Notes under the pieces: model-generated
What the model was told of the DNA's origin: nothing
Databases searched by the model: none
What the model saw: the letters and a program-made list of their open reading frames with translations, nothing else
Shown here: one piece after another, positions 17,300 to 25,623 of the stretch
Layout: each line of letters begins with the position of its first letter
How positions within the stretch are numbered: the first letter of the stretch is position 1
Position numbers and translations under genes: made by a program
Source of the DNA: Acidimicrobium ferrooxidans
GTDB taxonomy: Bacteria; Actinomycetota; Geothermincolia; Fen-727; Anoxymicrobiaceae
Direction: 5' to 3'
Assembly (NCBI GenBank): GCA_020723485.1
Contig: DYIU01000005.1
Span: 171,603 to 235,602, forward strand
Length of the DNA stretch: 64,000 nt

Positions 17300-18265
17300 T
17301 TGCGTTTCCTCGTAATGGGGGCCGGCTCGATAGGCTCGGTGGTCGGTGGCTTCCTGCACATGGGAGGCCACGACGTGTTCCTGCTCGGTATGGGGCTCCA
17401 TATCGATGCCATCGCCTCCTCCGGTCTGAGCATCACGGGCATCTGGGGTGAGCACGGTCCCCTCGAGGTGCCGGCGGCCTCATCTCTCGGCGAGATGCTC
17501 GAGCGGGGATTCGAGCCCGAGTGGACCCTCCTCTCGGTCAAGTCGTACGACACGGAGCAGGCGATGAGCGACCTCGCGGATGTGCTCGGGGGCCAGGACG
17601 GGGTAATCTCCCTGCAGAACGGGCTCGGCAACGTCGAGGCCATCGCCGCCGCGGCGCCGGGGAAGGCCGTCGGCGGGAGGGTCATCTTCGGCGCCAGGAC
17701 GCTCGAGCCCGGGCGCGTGGAGGTGACGGTCTGCGCGGACGACGTCCTGCTCGGGCCTGCTCCCGGCGGCCCGTCTGGCGTCGAGGAGGTCGCCGCCGCC
17801 TTCGCAGACTCGCAGATCCCGTGCCGGTTCGAGGAGCGCATCCTCACTTATATATGGGACAAGGTCCTCTACAACGTCTGCCTCAACGCGCTAGCAACAC
17901 TGCTTCGAACAAACTACGGGAGCCTTGGCGACAACCCGGAGACGTGGGCCGCGATGGAGACGCTGGTCTCAGAGTTCTACGCGGTCGCCGCGAGCCGTGA
18001 CGTGGAACTTGTCTCAGCGGATCCCGCCACCTACCTGGACAGGTTCCGCGATGAGCTGCTGCCCCCGACGCGCGAGCACCGCTCGAGCATGCAGGAGGAC
18101 ATCGAACAGCGCCGCCGCACTGAGATAGAAGCCCTGAACGGCGCGGTCTGGAAGATGGGAGCCGAGCGCGGTGTGCCTACCCCCGCCAACGAGCTCCTCA
18201 CCCGCATGATACGCTTCCTGGAACTACACAACGCAGGTTTGAATCCCATGAGGAACGCTAGTTGA
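17300..18265 (+). CDS. PanE/ApbA-family ketopantoate reductase-like protein
   Basis: About 321 aa from a TTG preceded by GGAGG; the track's start at 17255 is less likely. The N-terminal Rossmann fold has MGAGSIGS for NADPH. The middle contains KSYDTEQA and SLQNGLGN, and the helical C-terminal domain carries KVLYNVCLNALATLL. All are PanE/ApbA features: reduction of 2-dehydropantoate to pantoate for CoA, or of a related 2-keto acid. No other pantothenate genes are near, so the substrate is uncertain. The last ten or so codons and the stop lie inside a MITE-like repeat, so the native C-terminus may have been replaced. Confidence 0.85.
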   Translation: MRFLVMGAGSIGSVVGGFLHMGGHDVFLLGMGLHIDAIASSGLSITGIWGEHGPLEVPAASSLGEMLERGFEPEWTLLSVKSYDTEQAMSDLADVLGGQDGVISLQNGLGNVEAIAAAAPGKAVGGRVIFGARTLEPGRVEVTVCADDVLLGPAPGGPSGVEEVAAAFADSQIPCRFEERILTYIWDKVLYNVCLNALATLLRTNYGSLGDNPETWAAMETLVSEFYAVAASRDVELVSADPATYLDRFRDELLPPTREHRSSMQEDIEQRRRTEIEALNGAVWKMGAERGVPTPANELLTRMIRFLELHNAGLNPMRNAS

Positions 18266-18388
18266 CAGAAGTTTACAATGACCAAGAAAATCGCCTCGGT
18301 CTGGGCCTGAAAGCCTCTCTGGGTGTTACTCGTGTTGTCATGAATAGTAATTGTAAGTTACTGTTAACTACTGATATTCAAACCTGCG
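18232..18388. repeat. MITE-like imperfect palindrome at the 3' end of the PanE-like gene
   Basis: The element is bounded by perfect 13-bp inverted ends, CGCAGGTTTGAAT (18232-18244) and its complement (18376-18388). Inside these, both arms continue with similar sequence (TAGTTGACAG...TTACAAT versus TAGTTAACAG...TTACAAT), giving roughly 45-bp imperfect terminal inverted repeats. There is no ORF. The same end sequence reappears at 63957. It looks like a small non-autonomous element or a decayed IS. It forms the first half of the only gene-free stretch above 300 bp (18266-18577). Confidence 0.65.
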
Positions 18389-18425
18389 TGACAATCGGGA
18401 AACAAGACTAGACCCATACTTCATC

Positions 18426-18451
18426 GGGTCAGACCACTTTCGTTCCATTAG
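18426..18451 (+). repeat. GGGGTCA-family repeat, type A, single copy
   Basis: Reads GGGTCAGACCACTTTCGTTC and continues CATTAG; it is identical over 26 bases to the unit starting at 18464. It lies 12 bp before the inverted pair. Confidence 0.8.
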
Positions 18452-18462
18452 CGGGGTTCATC

Positions 18463-18578
18463 GGGGTCAGACCACTTTCGTTCCATTAGTAACAGGAGCC
18501 ACTTCAGCCTCAAGGAACGGCGTTACCTTGTTACATGGGTCAACTATTGTTGGTAATGGAACGAAAGTGGTCTGACCC
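18463..18578. repeat. Inverted pair of type-A GGGGTCA repeats (REPIN-like)
   Basis: A type-A unit at 18463-18489 and its perfect 25-bp inverted copy at 18554-18578 flank about 64 bp of unique sequence. The inverted unit ends within the stop codon (TAG) of the downstream C39-like gene. The layout is that of two REP sequences forming one element that could fold into a long hairpin. Confidence 0.8.
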
Positions 18579-21433
18579 TAATTGGGGTCGCCGTACATCG
18601 AGCGCTCGGCGATGACCCCGGCGTCGGCGTGCACGAAGGTAGATATCTCCCACTCGAACGGCACCGTTTCCGCGACGTTGAAGGTCGTCCGCGAGTTGGG
18701 GGCGAGCGTAGCGGCCGGGCCCGGTATCGCCCCGGCGGTCGTCATGTAGGTCAGCTGGACGTCGACATCGTAGTCGTTGGGATTCTGGACGAGGACCCAG
18801 GTCTCGAACCCGGTCTGCGTGCAACCCTCGGCCAGGTACCAGTCGTTCGATGGTGACGAAACGCCCGCTGAGTCATGGCCCCACTTCCTCCCCCCGCCGT
18901 ACATCGCGCGCTCGGCGATGACCGGCCTGTTGGCCGTCACCTTCGTCGAGACCTCCCAGGTGCCTGGAACCTCGTCGGCCACGTTGACGGTCTTCCTCGA
19001 GTTAGCCGGCAGCGAGAACGAAGGGCCGGTGACCTCCCCGTCCGCCGTCATGTAGGTGAGCGTCACGTCCGCCGCCGAGCCGTTGGGGTTCTGTACGACC
19101 ACCCAGGTCTCGAACCCGCCGTTGGTGCATCCCTCGGCCAGGTACCAGGAGCCGGCCGCCGCGGTCACACCCGCCGAGTCGTGGCCCCAGGCGCGCCCGC
19201 CGCCGTACATCGCGCGCTCGGCGATGACCGGCCTGTTCGATGTCACCTTCGTTGAGACGGACCACTCGTCCGGGACGGTATCCGCGACGAAGAAAGTCCG
19301 GCGCGAGTTTGCGCCGACGCTGACCGTAGGGCCGGCAACCGGGCCGTCCGGGGTCATGAAGGTCAGGGTGACGTTCGCGGCCGAGCCGTTGGGGTTCTGG
19401 ACTACGACCCAGGTCTCGAACCCGGCAGCGGTGGAGCCCTCGGCCAGGTACCACGTGTCGGAGGCGGCGCGAGAGGCGACAGAGTCGTGGCCCCACTGCC
19501 TGCCGGGGCCGTACATGGCGCGCTCGGCGATGACCGGCACGCTGGAGGTAACCTTCGTGGAGACCGACCACTGGTTCGGCACCCGGTCCGCCACGAAGAA
19601 AGTCTTCCTGGAGGTGGCGGGCACTATAGCGGTCGGGCCGGCGACCGGGCCGGAGGGCGTCATGTACGTGAGCTCGACGTGCGCGTCGCTCCCACCCGGG
19701 TTCTGCACCAGGACCCAGGTCTCGAAGCCGCCGTTGGTGCTGCCCTCCGCCAGGTACCAGGTCGTGGAGCCCACCGGCACACCCACGGAGTCGTGGCCCC
19801 ATGTCCTCGAGGTCTGCTGGGGCCCCGCCGGGCCGGTTCCCACTCCCCCTATCCAGTCGCTGTAGCTCGAGTACGAGTAGGAGGTGCCGTCAATCAGGCC
19901 CTGGCCGACGATTGCGATGTTGCCAGTGCTCTGGGAAGAGAGAGCCCTGACCGTCCAGGAGACCGAGCCGCTCGAGCCCGTCGTGTCTATGCCCGGTATC
20001 ACCTGGTTCACCGCCCCGGCGAGCAGCTGGTAATCCCCGCTGGTCTGGAACGTGGCGGTCGGGCTGTTCGTCATGCAGGGGTACTGCCCGTCGAGCGGGG
20101 CCGGCCCCCGGTAGAAGACGTTCGCCGTCACGGTGAAAACCTGACCGGCGCTCACCGCGGAGGGCTTGCTCACCGCGACGTCCCACGGGGCGGCTATCAT
20201 GCCCCAACGGTGGGAGTACTGCCAGAGCGTGTCGACCAGGAACGACTGGTTGAAATTGACGTCGGGCCCCTGGTACGGGTCAGTGTACCAGGGGTCGTGG
20301 ACCGTGAAAGTCCCGAGGCTGTCGTTGTACCCCTTGACGACGCGGAAGTGTCCCGAGGAAGGGGGGCTGTCGTAGTAGGTGAGGATGAGGACCGGGTAGT
20401 TCTGCGACACCAGCTCCTTGAGGTCGCTGTACCTGCTCGCGTAGAGGGATGAGCCGTTCTCCCAGTAGGCGTCGGCCGAGCCGTAACCGAGTGACCTGTC
20501 GGTGTAACCGTTCAACCACGGGTCGGCTATGGCCGTGCTCTGGTTCGAGAAGTGGGCCGCCCTGACAAGGTCTATGTTGTAGGCGCTGCCGTAGTAGTCG
20601 GCGTTCACCACGTCGGCTATCTCGCGCTGGGGTATGTCCTCGCCCCAGTAATCGAACAGCATCTCGAGGGAAGCCGGCCCGCACCAGTAACTCGTCTCCT
20701 GGGAATGGTAGGGTACGTCCGGTATGTCGTAAGCGGGGGGCGCCCCGCCCGGGTAAGTCACTGCGGCTCCCCGGCCGCCGCTCGCCCCGCCGGAACCGCC
20801 CGGATCGGCTGATTGCACTTCCGCGGTCCTCTTCCTCTTCCACGGAAGGGGGTCCAGGTTGGTCGAGGGACCCTCCTCGAGGAAGACCGGCAGGTACACC
20901 TCGTCGAGCGCGGAGCGACCGCCCAGCTCGAAGAACCAGTAGACGTTCTTGTCCGGCGCGGTGCGCGCCTGTGGCGCCGGGAGGCTCGCGGATATCCCGC
21001 GCTCAGCGAGGAAAGTCTCGACTCTGGTACGGGCCTCGGCCGCGTCCACCAGGGGGAACTTGCCCTCGCCGACGTCCCCGTAGGAGCACCAGTCCCCGGT
21101 CACGGCGTCGACGGTTATGACCGATTCCGCCTTGCCGGCGCCGTCCAGGACGGGGACCAGGTAAGATTTCGGCTCGCCCTCGAACGAGTACAGGAGCAGC
21201 GGCTCGCCTGTCCCCGCATCCGCCCAGCCCGGCTCCGAGCTCCCGTAGCGCGGGTTCCTTGCCGTCTCGCGCGAGACCTTCATCATCAGTCTCGAGGCCT
21301 CGGCCCTCGCCTCATCAGGGGTGACGGCCGCTGCGCCGTCCCCGGCGGACGCCGCGGGTACAAAGGCGAGCACGAGCAGCACGAATAGGACGACGGCCAG
21401 CGGCCACCTGACCCGGCGGTGGCGGATGCGCAT
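18578..21433 (-). CDS. Secreted C39-like cysteine peptidase with four C-terminal repeats
   Basis: The 951-aa protein has a signal peptide (WPLAVVLFVLLVLAFVPAASA) and an N-terminal region of about 200 residues resembling a propeptide. A C39_2-type papain-like domain follows, with Cys in SYWCGPASLEM, His in GHFRVVKGYND and Asp in HDPW. After a beta-rich spacer come four ~95-residue repeats. Each begins WYLAEGxTxxGFETWVxVQNP and ends with a PVIAERAMYG motif plus WGHDS linker. The repeats are probably extracellular beta domains for adhesion or substrate binding. The same repeat type is in the 44972-47731 protein. The stop codon is contributed by a dispersed repeat. Confidence 0.85.
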   Translation of the reverse strand: MRIRHRRVRWPLAVVLFVLLVLAFVPAASAGDGAAAVTPDEARAEASRLMMKVSRETARNPRYGSSEPGWADAGTGEPLLLYSFEGEPKSYLVPVLDGAGKAESVITVDAVTGDWCSYGDVGEGKFPLVDAAEARTRVETFLAERGISASLPAPQARTAPDKNVYWFFELGGRSALDEVYLPVFLEEGPSTNLDPLPWKRKRTAEVQSADPGGSGGASGGRGAAVTYPGGAPPAYDIPDVPYHSQETSYWCGPASLEMLFDYWGEDIPQREIADVVNADYYGSAYNIDLVRAAHFSNQSTAIADPWLNGYTDRSLGYGSADAYWENGSSLYASRYSDLKELVSQNYPVLILTYYDSPPSSGHFRVVKGYNDSLGTFTVHDPWYTDPYQGPDVNFNQSFLVDTLWQYSHRWGMIAAPWDVAVSKPSAVSAGQVFTVTANVFYRGPAPLDGQYPCMTNSPTATFQTSGDYQLLAGAVNQVIPGIDTTGSSGSVSWTVRALSSQSTGNIAIVGQGLIDGTSYSYSSYSDWIGGVGTGPAGPQQTSRTWGHDSVGVPVGSTTWYLAEGSTNGGFETWVLVQNPGGSDAHVELTYMTPSGPVAGPTAIVPATSRKTFFVADRVPNQWSVSTKVTSSVPVIAERAMYGPGRQWGHDSVASRAASDTWYLAEGSTAAGFETWVVVQNPNGSAANVTLTFMTPDGPVAGPTVSVGANSRRTFFVADTVPDEWSVSTKVTSNRPVIAERAMYGGGRAWGHDSAGVTAAAGSWYLAEGCTNGGFETWVVVQNPNGSAADVTLTYMTADGEVTGPSFSLPANSRKTVNVADEVPGTWEVSTKVTANRPVIAERAMYGGGRKWGHDSAGVSSPSNDWYLAEGCTQTGFETWVLVQNPNDYDVDVQLTYMTTAGAIPGPAATLAPNSRTTFNVAETVPFEWEISTFVHADAGVIAERSMYGDPN

Positions 21434-21490
21434 GTATTACTCCTCTCGAACCCGGCGGGCGGGAGCCCGCCCTCATTTGAGTTCGAGCTG

Positions 21491-22321
21491 TTACCCCGCC
21501 GTTCCCTTTATGAATAGACACGGCAGGGTCCCTTTTAGTTCCCCCGCCGACGCGGCCCCCGCGAACGCGGCGACAGCTTTCCTTATCTTCGTCTCGGGGA
21601 GCGACCCCCTTAACACGTATAACGCTCCCAGCTCCCCGGGGAGGTCGAAGAGGTACTCCTCTGAGATTTCCTCCGGGGGCCGGCCCTCCATGGACACCCT
21701 GAAGTGCACGACGAGCGATTCGAGCCTCCCGGGGCCGGCCTTCTCGAAGGCGGACCGGAGCATGTCGCGGTCGACTCCCCTCGGGCCCCCGCTCTCCTTT
21801 AATAGACGTTCCAGCTCCAGGAAACCCTTACGGACGTTGCCTGTCCATGACATCTCTCCGGCGAGCGGCTCGAACATCGAGAAGCGGCCGCCCGGAGAGA
21901 GCACCCGTACGACCTCCGCGGCCGCGGTGTCAAGGTCCTCGGCGTATACGAGGGCTGAGCGGCACACGACGGCGTCGAAGGAGCCGGGCCCGAACGGGAG
22001 GTACTCGAGGCGGCCCTGGACCGTGTCCACGTTCTCGACACCGGTAAGCGCCGCCTCGCGCGAGATGGAGTCAAGGCACTCGGGGCTGCAATCGAGGGCG
22101 GTCACCCGTCCGCCGGGGCCCGCCTGGCGCGCGGCCCTGAACGTGAGCAGCCCCGTGCCCGCCCCGAGGTCGAGCACACTGTCACCGGGAGAGAGGAGAG
22201 CGCCGTCCATGACACGGTCGACGACCCCCTCGAGGAGCGGCGCGCTGCCCGGGTCGGCGAGCTCGCCCTCGAGCGCCTCGAGCCATCCCTTCCAGCCGCC
22301 GCGCACGCGTTCTTCGCTCAA
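21491..22321 (-). CDS. Class I SAM-dependent methyltransferase
   Basis: About 276 aa from TTG at 22321. That codon overlaps the stop of the upstream gene (ATTGA), so the pair is translationally coupled. The track's longer N-terminus reads through the other gene. The SAM site is VLDLGAGTGLLTFRAA, with the acidic motif II in VTALDCSPECLDS and a UbiE-like FDAVVCRSALVY. The substrate is unknown. Coupling to a CrtI-like flavoprotein and position at the edge of the flavoenzyme island suggest a lipid or isoprenoid substrate, which is inference. Confidence 0.82.
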   Translation of the reverse strand: MSEERVRGGWKGWLEALEGELADPGSAPLLEGVVDRVMDGALLSPGDSVLDLGAGTGLLTFRAARQAGPGGRVTALDCSPECLDSISREAALTGVENVDTVQGRLEYLPFGPGSFDAVVCRSALVYAEDLDTAAAEVVRVLSPGGRFSMFEPLAGEMSWTGNVRKGFLELERLLKESGGPRGVDRDMLRSAFEKAGPGRLESLVVHFRVSMEGRPPEEISEEYLFDLPGELGALYVLRGSLPETKIRKAVAAFAGAASAGELKGTLPCLFIKGTAG

Positions 22322-23769
22322 TTTATCAGGCTCGCCACCAGCATCCCGGAGGCGGTCCCCTGCTCGGTGCCCACGCCTCTGGCCCCGGCGTCGCATCCGA
22401 CCGCCCACAGGCCCCCCAGCGGCATCTTCGGGCTGGGCTTGCTCGAGCCGACCTGCCCCGGGACCTGCGCCAGGCCGATGCACTCGCCGGTGCCGTTACG
22501 GGTTATGCGGTTCGTGTCCTTGTTGGTGATGCGGCTCGTAGCCGTGATGTGGCTCCGCACCTCAGGGAAGAAGCCGAGGAACTTCTCCAGGCCGATGTCG
22601 AGCATCTTCTGGCTCCGCTCCTCCTGGTCGACCTCGTTGGAGGTGGGGACGCCTATCATGATGAGCTGGTGGTTCGGCGGGGCGAGCGTAGAGTCCCACT
22701 CGGTCGGCATCGGGCCGAACAGGAACGGGTCCTCCGGGAGTCCTCCCGGCACGTCGCAGTACTCGAATATCTTGTCGGGGTGTACGCGGGGTATCGGGAA
22801 GAACGAGGGGGCTTTCAGGTCTACGACCCTCTTCGAGAGGAAGAGCTTCACCGCCATCCACGAGTACGAGAGCTTCAGGCCCTCGACGTACTCCACGTAC
22901 TCGGACGGCAGGTTCTCCGGCCCGGCCATCGACACCGTCTTCTTCAACCCGGCGTTGGACACCACCACGTCGGCCGGGTACTCCACGTCGTCTGAGCCGA
23001 GGACTCCCGTCACCCGACCGTCTTCGCTCAGTATCCGCTTTGCGGCGACCCCCAGGACGAGCTTGCCCCCGTCGCGTTTGAAGGCCCTCATGAAGGAGCG
23101 CGGGATCCCGATGGCCCCGCCCCTCGGCACCCCGAGGGTCCCGTGCCTGAATATGCCGGCCACGGAGTCGATGAACTCGCCGGCGCTGGCCTGCTCATAC
23201 GGCACGACCAGCAGGAGCATCGACAGGCAGTTGAGCGCCGCGAGCAACCTCTCGTCTTCGGTGAACTGCAGGAGGAAGTCACGTACCGTGACGTCGTCGT
23301 ACTTCGCGACGAAAGAGGGGGTCGCTCTTCTCACCCCGTCGAGTTCTTTGAGGAGGCCTGGCAGGCCGAAGGTCTTGAGCGAGCGCCTTGCGGTGTTCAG
23401 AACGTCCACCTCCATGCGCCGGCTGAGCACCGCCTTCGCGCCGTCGAGCATCGCCCCCGGGCTGTTCAACTTCTGGTGGAGGTAGAAGAAGCCGCGGTCG
23501 TTGTTCCACATGGTCTCGGACGGGTCGCGGATGAGCCACGGCTGCGCCACCCCGAGCTCGCGCGCCACTATGCCGTGCGGGCCGCTGGGCCCGCGGGCGA
23601 ACATGTGTATGCCGGTGTCGACCAGGAAGCCGTTCTCCTCGTAAGTCGAGCACTTGCCGCCGATGAACTTGTTCTGCTCGAGCAGGGTGACGTCGTTCCC
23701 CCTGCTCGCCAGCAGCGCCGCGCACGAGCTGCCGCCCGGCCCGCTACCGATCACCACCACTTTCTTCAT
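22318..23769 (-). CDS. CrtI/retinol-saturase-like FAD oxidoreductase
   Basis: About 483 aa from ATG at 23769, which has a strong GGGAGGAG. The track start at 23856 adds an unlikely leader. The N-terminal FAD fold is VVVIGSGPGGSSCAALLASRGNDVTLLEQN. A phytoene-desaturase-like body follows and the FAD-binding C-terminus reads GLWAVGCDAGARGVGTEQGTASG. These enzymes desaturate, saturate or isomerise polyenes and other hydrophobic substrates. It is coupled to the downstream methyltransferase. No carotenoid synthase genes are visible nearby, so a carotenoid role is not supported. Confidence 0.82.
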   Translation of the reverse strand: MKKVVVIGSGPGGSSCAALLASRGNDVTLLEQNKFIGGKCSTYEENGFLVDTGIHMFARGPSGPHGIVARELGVAQPWLIRDPSETMWNNDRGFFYLHQKLNSPGAMLDGAKAVLSRRMEVDVLNTARRSLKTFGLPGLLKELDGVRRATPSFVAKYDDVTVRDFLLQFTEDERLLAALNCLSMLLLVVPYEQASAGEFIDSVAGIFRHGTLGVPRGGAIGIPRSFMRAFKRDGGKLVLGVAAKRILSEDGRVTGVLGSDDVEYPADVVVSNAGLKKTVSMAGPENLPSEYVEYVEGLKLSYSWMAVKLFLSKRVVDLKAPSFFPIPRVHPDKIFEYCDVPGGLPEDPFLFGPMPTEWDSTLAPPNHQLIMIGVPTSNEVDQEERSQKMLDIGLEKFLGFFPEVRSHITATSRITNKDTNRITRNGTGECIGLAQVPGQVGSSKPSPKMPLGGLWAVGCDAGARGVGTEQGTASGMLVASLIN

Positions 23770-23860
23770 TTGCTCCTCCCTCTTACTCCCTGCGTGCCAG
23801 TCCTGTTCCCATGTTCCCAGGAGTCGTCCAACGGTTCGGGCCTGGCAACAGTCCATCTTT

Positions 23861-23892
23861 CAAACGCAACAAGGGACTTGACCCCTTGTTGC
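23861..23892 (-). repeat. GGGGTCA-family repeat, type C, as a hairpin after a stop codon
   Basis: On the minus strand GCAACAAGGG and CCCTTGTTGC form a 10-bp stem around GTCAAGT, followed by GTTTG, four bases after the stop of the 23897-24970 gene. The core GGGGTCAAGTCC-TTGTTGC matches the copy at 53240. It could also act as a terminator. Confidence 0.7.
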
Positions 23893-23896
23893 ATTT

Positions 23897-24970
23897 CTAT
23901 CTTTCGCAGTTCTTCCAGCCGGGCATGGCCACCATCATCACCCTGCCCGCGCGCGGCGACGTCGAGAGCATGGGCAGCGCGAGCTTGAGCTGCCGCTTGT
24001 GCAGCGCGTGGGGCACCGGCCGGGTGAGCTTCTTCAGGAAGTACGCCGGGGCGAACGAGGAGGTCGCGAGCTCGAACTCCGCGAGCGCTACCGACTTGTC
24101 CCTCACCGCGAGCGCGGCGATCTTGCCGGAGACCAGCGCCCCGTGCATCCCGAAGAACATGTACGATTCCATGCAACCGGCCAGGGTCCCGGCGAGTATC
24201 TTGTCCCCGGCGAAGAGCCTGGGGTTCCTCCTGCTCGCCGCGGGCACCGGGAACGTGAAATGCTCCCAGGAGTCGAACTCGATGCCCTCTGTCCTGTACA
24301 TCTGCTCCTCGAACGCCTTGAGCGTGTCCCCTCCAATGGGGTCGCGCTGGAAGACGTGGGCCATCTGCATCCCGTTCATCGAGCTCGTGTACGCGTAGTC
24401 CCTGGTGTACCTGCCGTGGTAGATCATCACGTGGTTGTCGTCGCTGGCCGGTATGGTCTGCCTGGCGAGAAAATGGAACGAGGTCAGATACGGCGTCCGC
24501 GTGGCGTCGAACCCCTCGAAGTTCAACCCGGTGGCGATGATGGTGTCAGGCGGCATCTTCGCGATATCGTCGTTGGACCACACCGCCCGGCCGAACTCGA
24601 ACCTGACGCCCTCTTCGAGCGCGAGGCCGTATAGATAGCTGTCAATGGAGGTCGAGCGCGGGCCCCTCTCGAACAGGTGCCCGGATATCGCGGCCATGTC
24701 GACGGGGACGACCTGGCCGTACACGACGGCGCCGCAGCGCTTTATCGGGGCCACCGCCGGGCCGACCTTGCCGGGGCTCAGGTCCAGGTCGATGTAGCGC
24801 TCGAGAGCCTCGAAATCCACCGGGGTGCCGCCGGCCGACGGGTGAAAGACGGGTGAGCCGCCGACCCTCGATTCCTTGTCCAGCACCACCACCTCGCGCC
24901 CGTCACGCCTCAGGTTTATCGCGGCTACGAGGCCGGCCAGTCCGGCCCCGACGACGATGTTCTCGGCCAT
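23897..24970 (-). CDS. FAD-dependent oxidoreductase, paralog 1 of a four-member family
   Basis: About 357 aa. ATG 24970 has GGAGG at better spacing than the GTG at 24976. The N-terminal dinucleotide fold is IVVGAGLAGLVAAINLRRDG with GGSPVFHPS. It shares with three other proteins in this island a GSRSTSIDSYLY motif, an ATGL motif after a DIAKMPPDTI-type strand, and a C-terminal GDKILAGTLAG...FFGMHGALVSGKIAAL block that should close the FAD site. Substrate unknown. It is divergent from the SCP2-starting operon, with which it shares a regulatory region. Confidence 0.8.
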   Translation of the reverse strand: MAENIVVGAGLAGLVAAINLRRDGREVVVLDKESRVGGSPVFHPSAGGTPVDFEALERYIDLDLSPGKVGPAVAPIKRCGAVVYGQVVPVDMAAISGHLFERGPRSTSIDSYLYGLALEEGVRFEFGRAVWSNDDIAKMPPDTIIATGLNFEGFDATRTPYLTSFHFLARQTIPASDDNHVMIYHGRYTRDYAYTSSMNGMQMAHVFQRDPIGGDTLKAFEEQMYRTEGIEFDSWEHFTFPVPAASRRNPRLFAGDKILAGTLAGCMESYMFFGMHGALVSGKIAALAVRDKSVALAEFELATSSFAPAYFLKKLTRPVPHALHKRQLKLALPMLSTSPRAGRVMMVAMPGWKNCER

Positions 24971-25002
24971 CTCCACCCTCCACTTATCACACTAAACCCA
25001 AG

Positions 25003-25060
25003 TTGACAGTGCAATTAAACTACATAGTCAATTGACATATCAATCTTGTGAATTAATAAT
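25003..25060. promoter_or_regulatory. Divergent AT-rich control region with sigma-70-like promoter and palindromic operator
   Basis: On the plus strand TTGACA (25032-25037) is followed 16-17 bp later by TAATAAT (25054-25060), the best promoter in the window, about 100 bp before the SCP2 gene. The -35 overlaps a perfect 10-bp palindrome GTCAATTGAC (25027-25036), a plausible repressor site. A second TTGACA is at 25003. The region is strikingly AT-rich and lies between the divergent 24970 and 25159 genes. Confidence 0.7.
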
Positions 25061-25158
25061 ATGTTGCGCTGAATGTTGCGGGTGCGATGCACGTAGAAGA
25101 ACCTGTCGTCGGTGGGACCTTGCTCCCGCAGCTCGACCGCAAACCGAAAGGAGCCGCA

Positions 25159-25572
25159 ATGCCTTACTTCTCCGAGATCCAGCCTTTCTACGACGCGCTG
25201 GTCGAGCTGTTCAAGAGGCTCATGGAAGATCCGGCGATAAAGCAGAAAGCCGTTGACTCGAACCTCCTGGTCCATTTCGTGTACACCGACCCCGCGGGCG
25301 AGGTCTGGGTGGACTGCAGGAGCGACGAGGTAAAGGTCATCCCCGGCCCGATGGACGGGACCGCCGACGCCACCCTCAACATGGAGACCGACGTGGCTCA
25401 CAGGTTCTGGCTCGGGAAGTTGAACCTCATCAAGTCGCTGACCTCCGAGGAGATAAAGTCCGAGGGGTCCGTCCCCAAGCTCCTCAAGCTCCTGCCGGTG
25501 ATAAAGCCGGCTTTCAAGATCTACCCCGAGATACTTACCGAGATGGGCCTGGGGTCCATCGCAGACGTCTAG
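25159..25572 (+). CDS. SCP2 sterol-carrier-domain protein
   Basis: About 137 aa from ATG 25159, which has AAAGGAG upstream; the track start at 25087 is less likely. The body has the SCP2 pattern of a beta-sheet (VHFVYTDPAGEVWVDCR, ADATLNMETDVAHRFWLGKLN) and a C-terminal helix (LLKLLPVIKPAF). SCP2 domains bind lipids, acyl-CoAs or sterols in a hydrophobic tunnel. As first gene of the flavoenzyme operon it probably presents a hydrophobic substrate to the following redox enzymes. Confidence 0.82.
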   Translation: MPYFSEIQPFYDALVELFKRLMEDPAIKQKAVDSNLLVHFVYTDPAGEVWVDCRSDEVKVIPGPMDGTADATLNMETDVAHRFWLGKLNLIKSLTSEEIKSEGSVPKLLKLLPVIKPAFKIYPEILTEMGLGSIADV

Positions 25573-25623
25573 AGGCAGTCCGAAAGCGGCCTGAAGCCCG
25601 CCGCACAAGACCTGGAGGAGCGC

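Noticed and set aside
18266-18577. Small gene in the gene-free interval
   Set aside because: No ORF with SD or plausible product. The interval is accounted for by the palindromic element and the repeat units, with AT-richer filler.
22321-22483. N-terminal extension of the methyltransferase to 22483
   Set aside because: The extension is an out-of-frame reading of the CrtI-like gene; TTG 22321 overlaps that gene's stop, as expected for coupling.
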